From positions 62,001 to 126,000 of the forward strand of contig NZ_QQPQ01000015.1 of assembly GCF_003346715.1 (NCBI RefSeq): 64,000 bases of DNA. The letters are read 5' to 3'. This document shows, one piece after another, positions 24,447 through 35,506 of the stretch; positions within the stretch are counted from its first letter, which is position 1, and each line of letters begins with the position of its first letter. The stretch is from Oceanispirochaeta sp. M1 (lineage in GTDB: Bacteria; Spirochaetota; Spirochaetia; DSM-2461). Both the position numbers and the translations under genes were made by a program. The notes under the pieces were generated by a model. The model ran no database searches and was not told the DNA's origin. It worked only from the letters and a program-made list of their open reading frames with translations.

Positions 24447-25435
24447 TAACACAATATGAAATGCTTTATGCTCTTCCTCAGGGTATATTCTGTATGGATC
24501 AGAACTATAAGATTTTATTCTGGAATAAGCTGATTGAATTCTGGACCGATATACCAAGTGCTGAAGCCGAAAATAAAGATGCAAGAGATTTATTTCCTGA
24601 TCTTAAAAAGAAGTTCTATACTCTTATGATTCATCAACTATTTGAAGTCGGCTCTACTGTTGTTTTCTCCTATCAGCTGCATAAGAACCTGTTTAGATTC
24701 CAGGAAGATTCAAAGAATATTCTCTGCATTCAAAGTCAGGTTGTTCGCAGTCACTCTCCTGAAAATCCAAATAACCTGATAGCTGTTTTTTCACTCCAGG
24801 ATATCAGTGGTCTTATCACTCAAATCCAGCAGTATAAAGAGGTTAAAGATCAGGTTCTGGAACTTCTTGAAAAAATGAAAAAAACAGAAGAAGAGTTGCG
24901 CATTACTAATGATGAACTTCAAAAAGCTGCCAGTACAGATCCTCTTACAGGCCTGAAAAACAGACGATCAATGACAGAAGTTCTTGATGCTGAAAAGAGG
25001 CGCCACAGCCGTTACGGTGCCATATTTTCAGTTCTAATAGCAGATATAGATGATTTTAAAAAGTTCAATGATACATATGGTCACGCCTGTGGAGATTTTA
25101 TACTTAAGTATCTTGGAGAGATATTTCACAGAATCGTCAGACCGACAGATTCAGTCTGTCGTTGGGGTGGTGAGGAATTCCTGTTCCTCCTGCCGGAAAC
25201 AGATGTGAATGAAGCCGGCAAGATGGGAGAGCGCATTCGAAATGAAGTGGCAGCTGAAGTCTTTAATTTTGAAGGATACAAGCACAAGGTTACAATGACA
25301 TTTGGAGTCAGCTGTATTGAACATGAAACAAGTGTGACCCGGATTATCGGCAATTCGGATGAAGCCCTCTACTATGGGAAAAATCATGGCAAGAACAGGG
25401 TTGTGCTATACCCTGAACTCATTGATAAGACCTGA
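24443..25435 (+). CDS. PAS-GGDEF diguanylate cyclase (soluble)
   Basis: 330-residue cytosolic cyclase. An N-terminal PAS domain (ALPQGIFCMDQNYKILFWNKL onward, read as ALPQGIFCMDQ) is followed by a coiled coil (VLELLEKMKKTEEELRITND) and a GGDEF domain. The catalytic loop is GGEEF with RPTD five residues before it, so synthesis and product inhibition are both expected. It is the last gene of the receiver/CheC operon, which suggests that the c-di-GMP output is set by this phosphorelay. Its last 30 bp overlap the 3' end of the convergent CheA-like gene. Confidence 0.92.
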   Translation: MITQYEMLYALPQGIFCMDQNYKILFWNKLIEFWTDIPSAEAENKDARDLFPDLKKKFYTLMIHQLFEVGSTVVFSYQLHKNLFRFQEDSKNILCIQSQVVRSHSPENPNNLIAVFSLQDISGLITQIQQYKEVKDQVLELLEKMKKTEEELRITNDELQKAASTDPLTGLKNRRSMTEVLDAEKRRHSRYGAIFSVLIADIDDFKKFNDTYGHACGDFILKYLGEIFHRIVRPTDSVCRWGGEEFLFLLPETDVNEAGKMGERIRNEVAAEVFNFEGYKHKVTMTFGVSCIEHETSVTRIIGNSDEALYYGKNHGKNRVVLYPELIDKT

Positions 25436-26962
25436 TATATTCAAAATAATAACAGGTTCACCTGATCCGAGAACTGAGCTGCCCTGCATCCAGACTTCCT
25501 TCTTTAACAGAGGATGGAGAGGTTTCACAACTGTCTGTAGAATATCGACGACCTTATCACAGAGAATTCCGCAGCTGCTGTTCAGATGTCTCACTATAAC
25601 AATATTTCCAGCGTCCCCTTCCAGGTTCATGACTCGCTTTAAATTCACCAATGGTAGAACTTTTCCATTCCATTCAGTAGAACTTAGTTCCAGACTCTGA
25701 TTGATGGATGCGGGGTCAATATGAATACATTCAATAACATCCTCGGAAGGAATTATATAATAATTGTCTTCCATCTTAATCAGAAGCCCTTCAACAAGAG
25801 CAAGAGAGAGGGGAAACTTCATGATAAAGCTTGACCCCTTACCCGGTTCAGACTTTATGACAAGACTGCCTCTGAGATTTTGGATGCTCTCTTTAACAGC
25901 AGCCATCCCCATTCCTCTGCCGCTAATATTCGAAACTTCACCGGCAGTTGAGAAACCGGGTTCAAAAATCAGCTCACCCAACTCTTTTTCTGATGTGATA
26001 TGCTGCCATTCAGGATTACTTAGAGCACGTTTCCTGATTTTCCTATAATCCAGCCCTTTTCCATCATCAGAGATGGTTATGAATATTGCATCATTTTCAT
26101 GATGAGCATTCAGTTTTATGACACCTTCAGGATCTTTACCGCATTTCTTTCTATCCTCTGGAAAGTCAATGCCATGGTCTATGCAATTACGAAGAAGGTG
26201 TGTGAGAGGATCTGAGATTCTCTCGGCAATTGTCTTATCCACTTCTGTCTGCTCGCCTGAAATTTCAAGGCGTATTTTTTTACCGGTATCTTCTGCAAGA
26301 TCGCGTACAGTACGTTTAAATCTGTTCATAACAGAGGAAAGGGGAATCATGCGCATTTCAAGAGTTTTATTACTGAGCTGATCTATAAGTCCCAGTAAAA
26401 AGGAAGTCTTTGTGCTCAGCCGGCTGTCCTGCATTTCATTGCTCAGCTGCCGGAATGAATCACCCGAAGTCAACAGTTCACCAGTAAGATTCAGTAGTTC
26501 ATCAAGCTTGGCTGAATCTACACGGAGAGTATTCTGATCATTAATCCATCGCTCTTTACTCTGATTAGTTGAAAAAACTTCTTCCTCAACAGCATAAAAA
26601 TCATGATCCAGCAGCTCTTTGAAATCTGCGATAGTATTTATATCCAGGGATGATTCATTCTCCTGATTTATAACCTTACGGACCATATCCACCATTTCAA
26701 GAACTGCTCTGACAAATAGTTTTTTCTGAATAAATGGCCTTGTCATACAGGATTGAAAAAGTTCTTCACAGCTGTGAACCAGCTCTTCCAGCTTGTTGAA
26801 TTCTATTATTCCCAGGCTTCCTTTAATAGAATGAGTCTGATGGTATGCCTGTTTAAGGACTTCAGATTCCCCATTTCTTTCATAGGAGAGGATCGATTCT
26901 TCAAGGGTATCTGCTAATTCCAATGTCTCTGATGTAAAAACATTCCAAATTTCATCATCCAT
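25406..26962 (-). CDS. CheA-like hybrid-free histidine kinase (Hpt, HATPase, CheW domains)
   Basis: Chemotaxis-type kinase of 518 residues, shorter than classical CheA. The N-terminal Hpt domain has His44 in THSIKGSLG. A P3-type dimerisation region (VDSAKLDELLNLTGELLTSG) follows, then an ATPase with the N box (HLLRNCIDHGID), G1 (DDGKGLD) and G2 (GRGMGMAAVKE), and a CheW-like C-terminus (VEGLLIKMEDNYYIIPSEDVIE). The P2 receiver-docking domain is not visible. ATG 26962 lacks a clear ribosome site. It faces the receiver/CheC/cyclase operon with a 30-bp convergent overlap and probably phosphorylates that receiver. No CheR, CheB or receptor genes are nearby. Confidence 0.9.
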   Translation of the reverse strand: MDDEIWNVFTSETLELADTLEESILSYERNGESEVLKQAYHQTHSIKGSLGIIEFNKLEELVHSCEELFQSCMTRPFIQKKLFVRAVLEMVDMVRKVINQENESSLDINTIADFKELLDHDFYAVEEEVFSTNQSKERWINDQNTLRVDSAKLDELLNLTGELLTSGDSFRQLSNEMQDSRLSTKTSFLLGLIDQLSNKTLEMRMIPLSSVMNRFKRTVRDLAEDTGKKIRLEISGEQTEVDKTIAERISDPLTHLLRNCIDHGIDFPEDRKKCGKDPEGVIKLNAHHENDAIFITISDDGKGLDYRKIRKRALSNPEWQHITSEKELGELIFEPGFSTAGEVSNISGRGMGMAAVKESIQNLRGSLVIKSEPGKGSSFIMKFPLSLALVEGLLIKMEDNYYIIPSEDVIECIHIDPASINQSLELSSTEWNGKVLPLVNLKRVMNLEGDAGNIVIVRHLNSSCGILCDKVVDILQTVVKPLHPLLKKEVWMQGSSVLGSGEPVIILNISGLINEFRV

Positions 26963-27030
26963 TATTTATCATCCATTATTCATCATTCCCGTTTATATAA
27001 TCAATTATAGTTGTTAATAAGTATAAATAT

Positions 27031-27063
27031 AAAAAAAAGCAGAAATCATTTCTGATTTCTGCT
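27031..27063 (-). terminator. Terminator of ftsH
   Basis: Perfect 10-bp stem AGCAGAAATC / GATTTCTGCT with a 6-nt loop, followed on the minus strand by eight T. It isolates the CheA-like gene from ftsH, although both are on the minus strand. Confidence 0.88.
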
Positions 27064-27114
27064 CTTCAATATCTTAAGAATTTTCAGATTTGTCTGAGTA
27101 TAATATAAAAGATT

Positions 27115-29355
27115 TTATTTATCTTTTTTATCATCCTCTATTGTTTTCTTTTTTTCTCCAGCCATCTTGAGAGGAACCTCACGGGTATAGGGATTTTCGG
27201 TTTTGTGCTCAGAGCTTACCGTGGGTGGCTCATTCATTTCAGCCAGTTCACGGGCCTTGTTTCTAGCAATGATTGCATCATTCCTTTTCTGTCCCTTTTC
27301 AGCAGCTCTTTCCGAGACCTTCATGTCTCTTTCTTTACGGCTGACCAACTCGGCGGTACCCTTCTCATTTTTCTCGATAAGGGCAAGGAATTCTTCTGTG
27401 GAAATCACTTCTTCATCCATCAGATGATCAGTAACGCCCTCAAGAAGATCTCTGTGTTTAGTCAGAAGATCAAAAACTATCTTGTAGCGTTCATTCATCA
27501 AACGGGAGATCTCCTCATCGATATACTGCTGAGTCTGCTCTGAATATTCCTTAACTGCTCCACCACCTTCAAGATAGGAACCGTTACGTTTAGTCAGGGC
27601 CATATTCTTAAACTTACCGCTCATACCATATTCGGTAATCATATTCCGGGCAATGTCTGTGCTCTTCATGATATCGTTGGAAGCACCAGTGGAGATTTTG
27701 TTAAATACAATCTCTTCGGCGGCACGTCCTCCCAGAAGAATATCAATCCTTCCTATCAGTTCATCCTGAGTCATCAGAAAACGGTCTTCTGTTGGTGTCT
27801 GCAGGGTATAACCCAAAGCACCCATACCGCGGGGAACTATTGAAATTTTCTGAACAGGGTCCGCATCGGGGGTAAAGGCAGCCACAAGAGCATGTCCTGT
27901 TTCATGGTATGCTACGATTTCCCTTTCTCGGGGGTTGATCAGTCTGTTTTTCTTTTCAAGACCGGCAATAGTCTTTTCTATAGCCTCATCCAGATCTTTA
28001 TGAGTAACAGCATTTCTGCCGCCTCTTACAGCCAGAAGGGCCGCTTCATTGACGATATTTGCCAGGTCTGCACCTACAAATCCCGGAGTTGCCTTAGCTA
28101 TTTCTTTCAAATCCAGATCAGGATCCAGTGTTACATCTGCAGAGTGAATCTTGAGAATTGCTTCTCTTCCCAAAAGGTCGGGTTTATCAACAAGAACCTG
28201 TCTGTCAAAACGACCGGGTCTGAGAAGAGCAGGGTCAAGAACTTCGGGTCTGTTGGTAGCTGCCAGGATAATAACACCTGATGTAGAGTCAAAACCATCC
28301 ATCTCAACAAGCAACTGGTTCAATGTCTGTTCACGTTCATCGTTGGTACTCATGGCACCCGCACGACTCTTACCTATTGCATCCAGCTCATCAATAAAGA
28401 TGATACAGGGAGCCTTTTCACGGGCCTGTTTAAAAAGATCACGTACACGGGCAGCACCTACACCGACAAACATTTCGACAAAGTCGGCTCCACTCATACG
28501 GAAGAAGGTAACCTCGGCTTCACCGGCAACGGCTCTGGCCATCAGGGTTTTACCTGTTCCCGGAGGTCCTACAAGGAGTACACCCTTGGGAATTTTACCT
28601 CCGATTGCGGTATATTTATCTGGGTTTTTGAGAAAATCCACGACTTCAACAAGTTCGTCTTTAGACTCCTCACAACCCGCAACATCTTTAAATCTTGTAT
28701 TCAGATCCTCTTCGGCTACTATTTTAGAATTGTTTTGACCAAAGCTCATAACATTTGAGCCGCCCATTCCGCCGCCCATTTTTTTAAATATCAATCTCCA
28801 TATCAAGAAGAGAAAGAGGAGTGGAACAACCCAGCTTACAAGAATTTCAAGGAAGTAATTCCTTTTCTCCTGCTCTGCATAATACTCAATATCCCGGCTC
28901 TCCATAAGAGGAACAAAGGTAGGATCATTAATGGGAACAGTTTTAAACATGTTTCCCTCAGCCTGGGCAGTCTTACTGCCATTCAGACGCTGAGTTAAAG
29001 AATCCATAACCTGGCTGGCATATTCATCTGCCGTATAGGTCATACCGTAATAAAAAGACGGGGTCATCTTAACCCTTTTAATATCACCGTTCTCTACTTT
29101 TTCCTTAAATACGGAAAACTCAATAACCTCATCGGGGGTCTTGAGAAACATGAAGTTCAGTACTGCAAGAACAACTATTACAAGGAGAAAATACCAGAAG
29201 GAAAAGCGGTATTTACCACCCTTTCCGGTTTTCATATCTTTAATTCGTTTTTCCATGTTTTCAGGCTTAAATTGCTCCTGGAGTTTTTTCTTCCAGTCGT
29301 CATTATTGTTATTGCCCTGGGCATTCGTTTTCTTATCATCAGGTTCATTACTCAT
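27115..29355 (-). CDS. ftsH: ATP-dependent zinc metalloprotease FtsH
   Basis: Membrane AAA+ protease of about 746 residues. Two transmembrane helices ([20 protein letters not shown] and [20 protein letters not shown]) flank a periplasmic segment. The AAA domain has Walker A GPPGTGKT, Walker [12 protein letters not shown] and the second region of homology. The protease site is HETGH. A charged C-terminal extension of some 80 residues (from about [18 protein letters not shown] to [12 protein letters not shown]) makes it longer than the common ~640-residue form. The start is ATG 29355, with CAGGAG upstream; the TTG one codon earlier is unlikely. HflK and HflC, its modulators, are also in the window. 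Confidence 0.96.
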   Translation of the reverse strand: MSNEPDDKKTNAQGNNNNDDWKKKLQEQFKPENMEKRIKDMKTGKGGKYRFSFWYFLLVIVVLAVLNFMFLKTPDEVIEFSVFKEKVENGDIKRVKMTPSFYYGMTYTADEYASQVMDSLTQRLNGSKTAQAEGNMFKTVPINDPTFVPLMESRDIEYYAEQEKRNYFLEILVSWVVPLLFLFLIWRLIFKKMGGGMGGSNVMSFGQNNSKIVAEEDLNTRFKDVAGCEESKDELVEVVDFLKNPDKYTAIGGKIPKGVLLVGPPGTGKTLMARAVAGEAEVTFFRMSGADFVEMFVGVGAARVRDLFKQAREKAPCIIFIDELDAIGKSRAGAMSTNDEREQTLNQLLVEMDGFDSTSGVIILAATNRPEVLDPALLRPGRFDRQVLVDKPDLLGREAILKIHSADVTLDPDLDLKEIAKATPGFVGADLANIVNEAALLAVRGGRNAVTHKDLDEAIEKTIAGLEKKNRLINPREREIVAYHETGHALVAAFTPDADPVQKISIVPRGMGALGYTLQTPTEDRFLMTQDELIGRIDILLGGRAAEEIVFNKISTGASNDIMKSTDIARNMITEYGMSGKFKNMALTKRNGSYLEGGGAVKEYSEQTQQYIDEEISRLMNERYKIVFDLLTKHRDLLEGVTDHLMDEEVISTEEFLALIEKNEKGTAELVSRKERDMKVSERAAEKGQKRNDAIIARNKARELAEMNEPPTVSSEHKTENPYTREVPLKMAGEKKKTIEDDKKDK

Positions 29356-29464
29356 CAATTACTCCTGCCCTTTGAAATAGGGCTAAGTTATTATGCAATA
29401 CACTTACTGTATGCAGAAAAACCGATATCAATAAAATAAGTATTCCCTGCAGGGAAGTAAAGAT

Positions 29465-29506
29465 AAAAAAAATCCTGCAAGCCAAATTAAACTGACTCTA
29501 CAGGAT
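29465..29506 (-). terminator. Terminator of topA
   Basis: On the minus strand ATCCTG and CAGGAT pair, with AGTCA and TGGCT extending the stem inside, followed by eight T. It lies 20 nt after the topA stop. Confidence 0.75.
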
Positions 29507-29525
29507 ATTCTTCCACCTCTGTGGC

Positions 29526-32069
29526 TTATTCTTTTTCAGAAGATTTATCTTCCTCTGATTTCTTCTTTGCCGGAGCCTTTTTGGCTGTGGCTTTCTTAGC
29601 TGGAGCCTTTTTAGCCGGAGCTTTCTTAGCCGGAGCTTTCTTGGCTGGAGCCTTTTTAGCCGGAGCTTTCTTGGCTGTGGCTTTTTTAGCTGGAGCTTTC
29701 TTCGCCGGAGCAGCCTTTTCGGCACCCGCGGCACTCTTATCCTCTTCTCCAGGAAGAGGTTTTGCATTCCGGCATTTCGGGTAACCAGTACAGGCCAGGA
29801 AGGGACCACGGCGTCCCATCTTTACTTCCATGGGCTTACCGCACTTCTCACAGACTTCACCTTCAACCTTGGGAAGGATGATAACTTTACCGTCCTTGTC
29901 GATGGGCATGGTATTTTTACAATCAGGATAGCCGGAACAAGCCAGAAAAGGCCCTCTACGTCCCATTTTAACTTCCATTGGCTTACCGCAGAGATCACAG
30001 TCTCTTTTTATCTTGGGCAGTTCAACGGGCTTTCCTTCCTTATCTACAGACATGGTTGTCTTGCATTCAGGATATTTGGAACAGGCCAGGAATTCCTTGC
30101 CGAAGCGGGACTTCTTCAGAATCATATTGCTGCCGCATTCAGGGCAGGGGACAATTTCTGCGGGTTCGGCGTTTTCATCTTGTTCATTTTCACCGGGCAT
30201 AGGTATCAGACCCTTACACTCGGGATAGGTGGAACAACCCAGGAAAGCACCGTTAACAGAGTAACGCAATACCAGAGGACTTTCACAGAGAGGACATTTC
30301 TCATCTCCATCCCAGGGGCGTCCTTTGAGGGGTGCTGCATCTGTCATGGCTTTTTCAAGCTTGGCTTCAAAGGGCTTGTAGAAATTATCCACAAGTTCGA
30401 CCCAGTTGGCCTTACCCTGCTCCACTTCATCCAGACTGCTCTCCATATTGGCAGTAAACTGAAGCTCCATAATGTCTTCAAAGTTACCGATCAGAATATC
30501 GACAACCGCCATTCCCAGCTCCGTAGCATGGAAGGCCCTGCTTTCCAGACGGACATAACCTCTGTCATTGATGGTCCTGATAATAGGAGCATATGTTGAC
30601 GGACGTCCGATTCCTTCCTTCTCAAGAGCCTTGACCAGACTGGCCTCGGAAAAACGTGACGGCGGCTTTGTGAAGTTCTGGGTAACATCCAGTTTATCCA
30701 TATCAAGAGGTTCATCGGCCTTAACATCAGGAAGATTCTGATACTTATTGTCTTCTTTCTTGTCGCTGTCGGGAATAAGAACTGTGTGTCCGGGAAAACG
30801 GACTATTCTACCCTTGGCTTCCAGTTCGGCCTCTCCTGCTCCGATGGTCACTGTTGTGATATCAAAGCGTGCGGGGGGCATCTGGGAAGCTACAAAGCGG
30901 CGCCAGATCAGTTCATAAAGACGATACTGTTCACGGGTAAGATAGGGTTTAACCCTTTCCGGTGTCAGTTCTGTTGAACTGGGACGGATAGCTTCATGCG
31001 CATCCTGTGCATTTTTTTTAGAACTGTATTCCTGAGGCTTTTCAGGCAGAAATTCGGGATCAAAATTATTTGCTATATAATTCCGGACATCTTCCATGGC
31101 CTCGGGGGCAATTCTTATAGAGTCGGTTCTCATATAGGTGATAAGACCCTGTGTCTCACCTTCAATCTCCATACCTTCATAAAGTTTCTGAGCCACAGAC
31201 ATGGTCTTTGTGGTACCGAATCCAAGGTATGTGCTCGCACCCTGCTGCAGAGTGGAAGTGATATAGGGAGGACTGGGACGGCCTTTGGCTTCCCTGGTCT
31301 CAATTTTCAGAATGCTGAGATCATTGCTTTTAATATGCTCTGCAACTACTGCAGAAGAAGCCTCATTTGAGGCGTCAGGATTTCCCAGTTCGAATTTTTT
31401 ACCCTGCCAGCGGACAAGGGCTGCTTCAAACTGATCCTTTTTTGATTCAGGTGGGGAAACCAGAGCCTTGATTTTCCAGAACTCTTCGGGAATAAAGGCC
31501 TTGATCTCTCTCTCCCGCTCTACGACGATACGTACAGCAACAGACTGAACACGACCCGCACTGAGGTTCTTTGCGACTTTCTTCCAGAGGAAGGGAGAGA
31601 GGCTGAAACCTACAAGACGGTCCAGGACACGCCGTCCCTGCTGTGCGTTTACACGGTCCATATCGATCTTATGAGGATTCTCAAGAGCCTTGAGTACGGC
31701 ACTCTTGGTAATTGATGAATAGGTAACCCGGTGAGCTTCTTCATCACTAAGATTCAGAGCTTCCTTGAGATGCCAGGCAATTGCCTCTCCCTCACGGTCG
31801 GGGTCAGGTGCCAGATAGATTTCGTCAGCCTTGGCTGCAGCATCCTGCAGTTCCTTAACTGTCTTTTCCTTACCCTTGATAATGATGTAATCGGGTTTGT
31901 AATCATGTTCTATATCAATTCCCAAAGCCTTCTTTCCACGGCCGCTGCTGCTCAGGTCGCGGATGTGTCCGACAGAGGCCTTGACTGTGAAATCTTTGCC
32001 GAGAATTTTCTTTATTGTTTTTGCTTTTGCGGGACTTTCCACGATCAAAAGCTTCTTTGTAGCTGCCAA
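29526..32069 (-). CDS. topA: DNA topoisomerase I with four zinc ribbons and a lysine/alanine tail
   Basis: Type-IA topoisomerase of 847 residues that relaxes negative supercoils. The Toprim start ([20 protein letters not shown]), [15 protein letters not shown] and the active-site tyrosine in [12 protein letters not shown] are present. Four C4 zinc ribbons follow: CPLC...CSTYPEC, CPEC...CSKYPEC, CDLC...CSGYPDC and CEKC...CTGYPKC. The last two share [14 protein letters not shown] and look like a recent duplication. The final 65 residues are about ten repeats of [10 protein letters not shown], like a histone-H1 tail, then an acidic end. The start is TTG 32069, with GGAGG just upstream. The repeats are also visible in the DNA (29590-29715). 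Confidence 0.96.
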   Translation of the reverse strand: MAATKKLLIVESPAKAKTIKKILGKDFTVKASVGHIRDLSSSGRGKKALGIDIEHDYKPDYIIIKGKEKTVKELQDAAAKADEIYLAPDPDREGEAIAWHLKEALNLSDEEAHRVTYSSITKSAVLKALENPHKIDMDRVNAQQGRRVLDRLVGFSLSPFLWKKVAKNLSAGRVQSVAVRIVVEREREIKAFIPEEFWKIKALVSPPESKKDQFEAALVRWQGKKFELGNPDASNEASSAVVAEHIKSNDLSILKIETREAKGRPSPPYITSTLQQGASTYLGFGTTKTMSVAQKLYEGMEIEGETQGLITYMRTDSIRIAPEAMEDVRNYIANNFDPEFLPEKPQEYSSKKNAQDAHEAIRPSSTELTPERVKPYLTREQYRLYELIWRRFVASQMPPARFDITTVTIGAGEAELEAKGRIVRFPGHTVLIPDSDKKEDNKYQNLPDVKADEPLDMDKLDVTQNFTKPPSRFSEASLVKALEKEGIGRPSTYAPIIRTINDRGYVRLESRAFHATELGMAVVDILIGNFEDIMELQFTANMESSLDEVEQGKANWVELVDNFYKPFEAKLEKAMTDAAPLKGRPWDGDEKCPLCESPLVLRYSVNGAFLGCSTYPECKGLIPMPGENEQDENAEPAEIVPCPECGSNMILKKSRFGKEFLACSKYPECKTTMSVDKEGKPVELPKIKRDCDLCGKPMEVKMGRRGPFLACSGYPDCKNTMPIDKDGKVIILPKVEGEVCEKCGKPMEVKMGRRGPFLACTGYPKCRNAKPLPGEEDKSAAGAEKAAPAKKAPAKKATAKKAPAKKAPAKKAPAKKAPAKKAPAKKATAKKAPAKKKSEEDKSSEKE

Positions 32070-32204
32070 AAGAGCCTCCAGATAAAGGGGAATTAAGTTT
32101 TACCTTTGGATACATACATAATCAAGGATTCCTATATTGTCAAGTTCTTCTAATAAACAGTTTTGCCCCCTTGCCCCTGTTGGAAGGGCAATTTATGATA
32201 AAAT

Positions 32205-33752
32205 ATGGGCAAAACAGAACTTAATATCAATATTTCCACCGATTACAAAGAAGAGGATCTTGACCGGCAGATCCGCCTTAAACTCCGCATTAATAATCTG
32301 CAATACAGAATTATAAAGAAGAGCCTGGACAGCCGCAGAAAAGACCGGATTCACTGGCAGATCAGAGTACTGGCTGAATCTCCTGAGATAAAAGAGAGCC
32401 CTCCATCAGGGACTACCGCAGCTTCAGCTCTGGAGATTCCAAAAGTACCTGGAAGTCCAGAAGTTGTTATTGCCGGTTCGGGTCCTGCGGGGATATTCCC
32501 GGCCCTCTTTCTGCAAAAGGCGGGCTTTAAAGTAACAATCCTTGAGAGGGGAAAAAACGTAGATGATCGTGCTGCAGATATCGAAAAGCTTGAAAAAGAG
32601 GCTCTTTTTACTGAAAACAGCAATTACAGCTTCGGTGAAGGGGGTGCAGGAACCTTTTCTGACGGTAAGCTCACCTCCCGAAGCAAACATATAAAGAAGG
32701 AGCGCCGTTATATTCTGGAGGAGTTTGTCCGCCACGGTGCCCCGGAAGAAATTCTATACCTGGCACATCCTCATATTGGAAGTGACAGACTTCTCCCGGT
32801 TGCCCGCAGTATGCGGCGTGAGCTGGAAAAGCTTGGGGGAAAGATCGAGTTCGACTCGTCAGTGAAAGATCTGGATATTAAGGACGGGAGAGTCAGAGCT
32901 GTCATTACTGATAACGGCAGTCTTGAGGCAGATTATTTTATTCTGGCCACGGGACATTCGGCATTGGATACATTCAGAATGCTAATTAACAGAGGAGTTC
33001 CTTATATATCAAAAAACTTTGCTCTGGGATTCCGGATGGAACACAGCCAGGAGAGTATTAACCGGATTCAGTGGGGCTGCCCCTCCCTTGAGGGCGTCAA
33101 AGCCGCCGAATACAGACTGACCTCGGGAAAGGCTGATCTTCCTGTATACAGCTTCTGCATGTGTCCAGGTGGAAAAGTGGTACCTGCAGCCACCTTTTCG
33201 AACACTAATATTGTTAACGGGATGAGCTATTACGACAGAAGCGGTGCCTTTGCCAATGCCGCCCTGGTTGCGGGAGTTCCGCCCCGGCTGATAAATGAGA
33301 ATGAACCCGATGCTGCACAGAGTCTGAACTGGCTGGAGGCTCTGGAACAGAAATTTTATAGAGAGAGCAGTGGCTACAAGGCTCCATCCATGACAATAAA
33401 GGATTTTCTAAAAGGAGAATCCGGTTCGAAACTTCTCCCCACTTCCTATGAGCCGGGACTGTTGCCCGCTGATCTTGGAAAACTCCTTCCCTCCCCTGTA
33501 ACAAATGCTCTGCGTCTTGGACTGGAGGATATCTGCCACCGGATGCCCGGTTGGGAGGAAGGACAACTCATAGGCCTCGAGAGTAAGACGTCCAGCCCTG
33601 TTCAGGTTCTTCGGAACAGAGACAGCGGTCTATGCGATGGTTTTGAGAATCTTTTTATTTGCGGAGAAGCCTCAGGATGGAGCGGCGGGATCATCAGTTC
33701 GGCCTCTGACGGGCTGAAAACAGCCCTTAGTATCAGCTGTTCACTGATTTAG
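32205..33752 (+). CDS. FAD-dependent oxidoreductase (COG2509-like)
   Basis: Predicted FAD-binding dehydrogenase of 515 residues, soluble. An N-terminal domain of about 85 residues precedes the dinucleotide-binding motif VVIAGSGPAGIFPALFLQKAG. Downstream, a second flavin-contact segment (NYSFGEGGAGTFSDGKLTSR) and the C-terminal ICGEASGWSGGIISSASDG match the uncharacterised COG2509 group. The ATG at 32205 has no clear ribosome site. It is divergent from topA and runs in the direction of murE, with 67 bp between. The reaction is not known; members are often annotated simply as FAD-dependent proteins. Confidence 0.85.
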   Translation: MGKTELNINISTDYKEEDLDRQIRLKLRINNLQYRIIKKSLDSRRKDRIHWQIRVLAESPEIKESPPSGTTAASALEIPKVPGSPEVVIAGSGPAGIFPALFLQKAGFKVTILERGKNVDDRAADIEKLEKEALFTENSNYSFGEGGAGTFSDGKLTSRSKHIKKERRYILEEFVRHGAPEEILYLAHPHIGSDRLLPVARSMRRELEKLGGKIEFDSSVKDLDIKDGRVRAVITDNGSLEADYFILATGHSALDTFRMLINRGVPYISKNFALGFRMEHSQESINRIQWGCPSLEGVKAAEYRLTSGKADLPVYSFCMCPGGKVVPAATFSNTNIVNGMSYYDRSGAFANAALVAGVPPRLINENEPDAAQSLNWLEALEQKFYRESSGYKAPSMTIKDFLKGESGSKLLPTSYEPGLLPADLGKLLPSPVTNALRLGLEDICHRMPGWEEGQLIGLESKTSSPVQVLRNRDSGLCDGFENLFICGEASGWSGGIISSASDGLKTALSISCSLI

Positions 33753-33819
33753 GAACCAGAAGAGACGCTTTCCTCAGGTTTTACTTGATAAGCGTCACCC
33801 CTGCTGATACCATTAGCCT

Positions 33820-35334
33820 ATGAAGACAATTCAAAGTATTTTTAACAAAGTAGACACAGTAGAAATAAACGGCAATCAGGAACTGATGGTCGATTCACTG
33901 GAGTATGATTCACGTAAAGTAAAAGAAGGGACTCTGTTTTTCGCATTGGAAGGAGTCCATACAGATGGTCATGAATATATTGAAATGGCCGTTCATCAGG
34001 GTGCTGCAGGGATTGTGCACTCCCGGGATCTGGATGAGTTCACAGAGGGCGTCTGTTATATAAAAGTAAAGAATACTAGAAAAGCCCTCTCTCCCGCATC
34101 CGCTGCCTATTACGACTTCCCTTCATCAAAACTGAAGGTGATCGGTGTTACAGGTACTGACGGAAAGAGCACAACCGTTTCCTTTATTCATCAGCTCCTT
34201 GAAGCTGAAGGAATGAAGGCTGGATTTCTCTCAACAGTTAATTACAAAACAGGGGATGTAGCCAAAGCCAACCCCTACAGACAGTCTACACCCGAAGCTC
34301 CCCATATCCACCAGCTGCTGAAAGAGATGGTGGACAACGGAATGCAGTATGCTGTTCTGGAAGCAACCTCTCACGGTCTCTCCCCTAAAAACTCCCGCCT
34401 GGCGGATGTAGAATTTGATGTGGCCGTTCTGACCAATGTGACCCACGAGCATCTTGAGTTCCACGGTTCCATTGAGCAGTACCGCCTGGATAAGGCCAAT
34501 CTCTTCAAGATGATTGCAGAGTCCTCTTTTGCCGACTCCTTCGGTGTTGTCAACGACGATGATCAGTGGGCAGAAATCTATATGGATGCTGTCGGGGAGA
34601 AACCAGTTTTTCTCTACAGCCTGAAAGATAAGGATGCCGACCTGTGGTGCAGCGATTATAAGAGTGATGCCACAGGCATTGCTTTCTCCCTCAATGTTCC
34701 CAACGGTAAAAAAGAGAGCCGTCTGAATATGCCGGGGCTCTTCAATGTAGAAAACGCCATGGCAGCTCTTGTTGTGGTTTCCGAACTTATGGAAGAAGAT
34801 ATTCTGGAGCTTGTTGATCATCTGCCTTCATTGACCGGTGTGACCGGAAGGATGTCACCTGTTACGGGAGACATGCCCTTCTCCGCTCTGGTGGACTATG
34901 CCCACACACCCGGTTCCTTTGAGAAGCTTCTGCCCCTGATACGCAGCGATGTAAAGGGAAAACTGATTGTTCTTTTCGGCTCAGCCGGAGAGCGGGATGT
35001 GGAAAAGCGCTCGGAACAGGGTGAGATTGCCGATGAATATGCGGATATCATTATTCTGAGTAATGAAGACCCCCGGGGTGATGATCCGATGGATATCATA
35101 AATGATATTGCAGAAGGTATTACCTCAAAAGATCTGAATAAGAATCTATTTCTTATTCCCGACAGAAAAGAAGGGATGAAGAAAGCAGTTGAACTGGCTG
35201 AAGCCGGGGATATGATTCTTACTCTCGGCAAGGGACATGAGAGCTCAATAATCTATGATGACGGTCCCCGTCCCTGGAATGAGTCAGAAGTATTGAAAGA
35301 AGTGCTCACCGAGGCGGGCTATAAAGTAGATTGA
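33820..35334 (+). CDS. murE: UDP-N-acetylmuramyl-tripeptide synthetase (MurE)
   Basis: Adds the third residue of the peptidoglycan stem to UDP-MurNAc-L-Ala-D-Glu using ATP. The 504-residue protein shows the Mur ligase P-loop VTGTDGKSTT, the central ATSHGLSPKN and VTHEHLEFHGS segments, and the C-terminal VDYAHTPGSFEKLL. The substrate motif that reads DNPR in DAP-specific MurE is here EDPR (SNEDPRGDDP), keeping the Arg that binds the distal carboxylate of DAP. Many spirochaetes use ornithine instead, so whether the third residue is DAP or another diamino acid is not settled by sequence. A strong terminator follows. Confidence 0.93.
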   Translation: MKTIQSIFNKVDTVEINGNQELMVDSLEYDSRKVKEGTLFFALEGVHTDGHEYIEMAVHQGAAGIVHSRDLDEFTEGVCYIKVKNTRKALSPASAAYYDFPSSKLKVIGVTGTDGKSTTVSFIHQLLEAEGMKAGFLSTVNYKTGDVAKANPYRQSTPEAPHIHQLLKEMVDNGMQYAVLEATSHGLSPKNSRLADVEFDVAVLTNVTHEHLEFHGSIEQYRLDKANLFKMIAESSFADSFGVVNDDDQWAEIYMDAVGEKPVFLYSLKDKDADLWCSDYKSDATGIAFSLNVPNGKKESRLNMPGLFNVENAMAALVVVSELMEEDILELVDHLPSLTGVTGRMSPVTGDMPFSALVDYAHTPGSFEKLLPLIRSDVKGKLIVLFGSAGERDVEKRSEQGEIADEYADIIILSNEDPRGDDPMDIINDIAEGITSKDLNKNLFLIPDRKEGMKKAVELAEAGDMILTLGKGHESSIIYDDGPRPWNESEVLKEVLTEAGYKVD

Positions 35335-35384
35335 TACTAAGATCCGGTCTTCCGGGTTTGATTAGAATAGCCACACATTTGAAT

Positions 35385-35410
35385 AGCCACTCATTAGAGT
35401 GGCTTTTTTA
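35385..35410 (+). terminator. Terminator of murE
   Basis: Perfect 8-bp stem AGCCACTC / GAGTGGCT with an ATTA loop and seven T (35404-35410), 50 bp after the murE stop. Confidence 0.9.
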
Positions 35411-35506
35411 TTTATGCATAGTGGAATGCGGGGGAAATTATTCTTTAGATCAAGTTGTTCAGGAGTTTGTTCAGAAGATTTACTGCTGTATTTCGCCTCT
35501 GTATTT

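Noticed and set aside
29521-29784. Alanine/phenylalanine-rich reading frame opposite the topA tail
   Set aside because: It is the antisense of the lysine/alanine repeat of topA; the pattern comes from the repeat and not from a gene.
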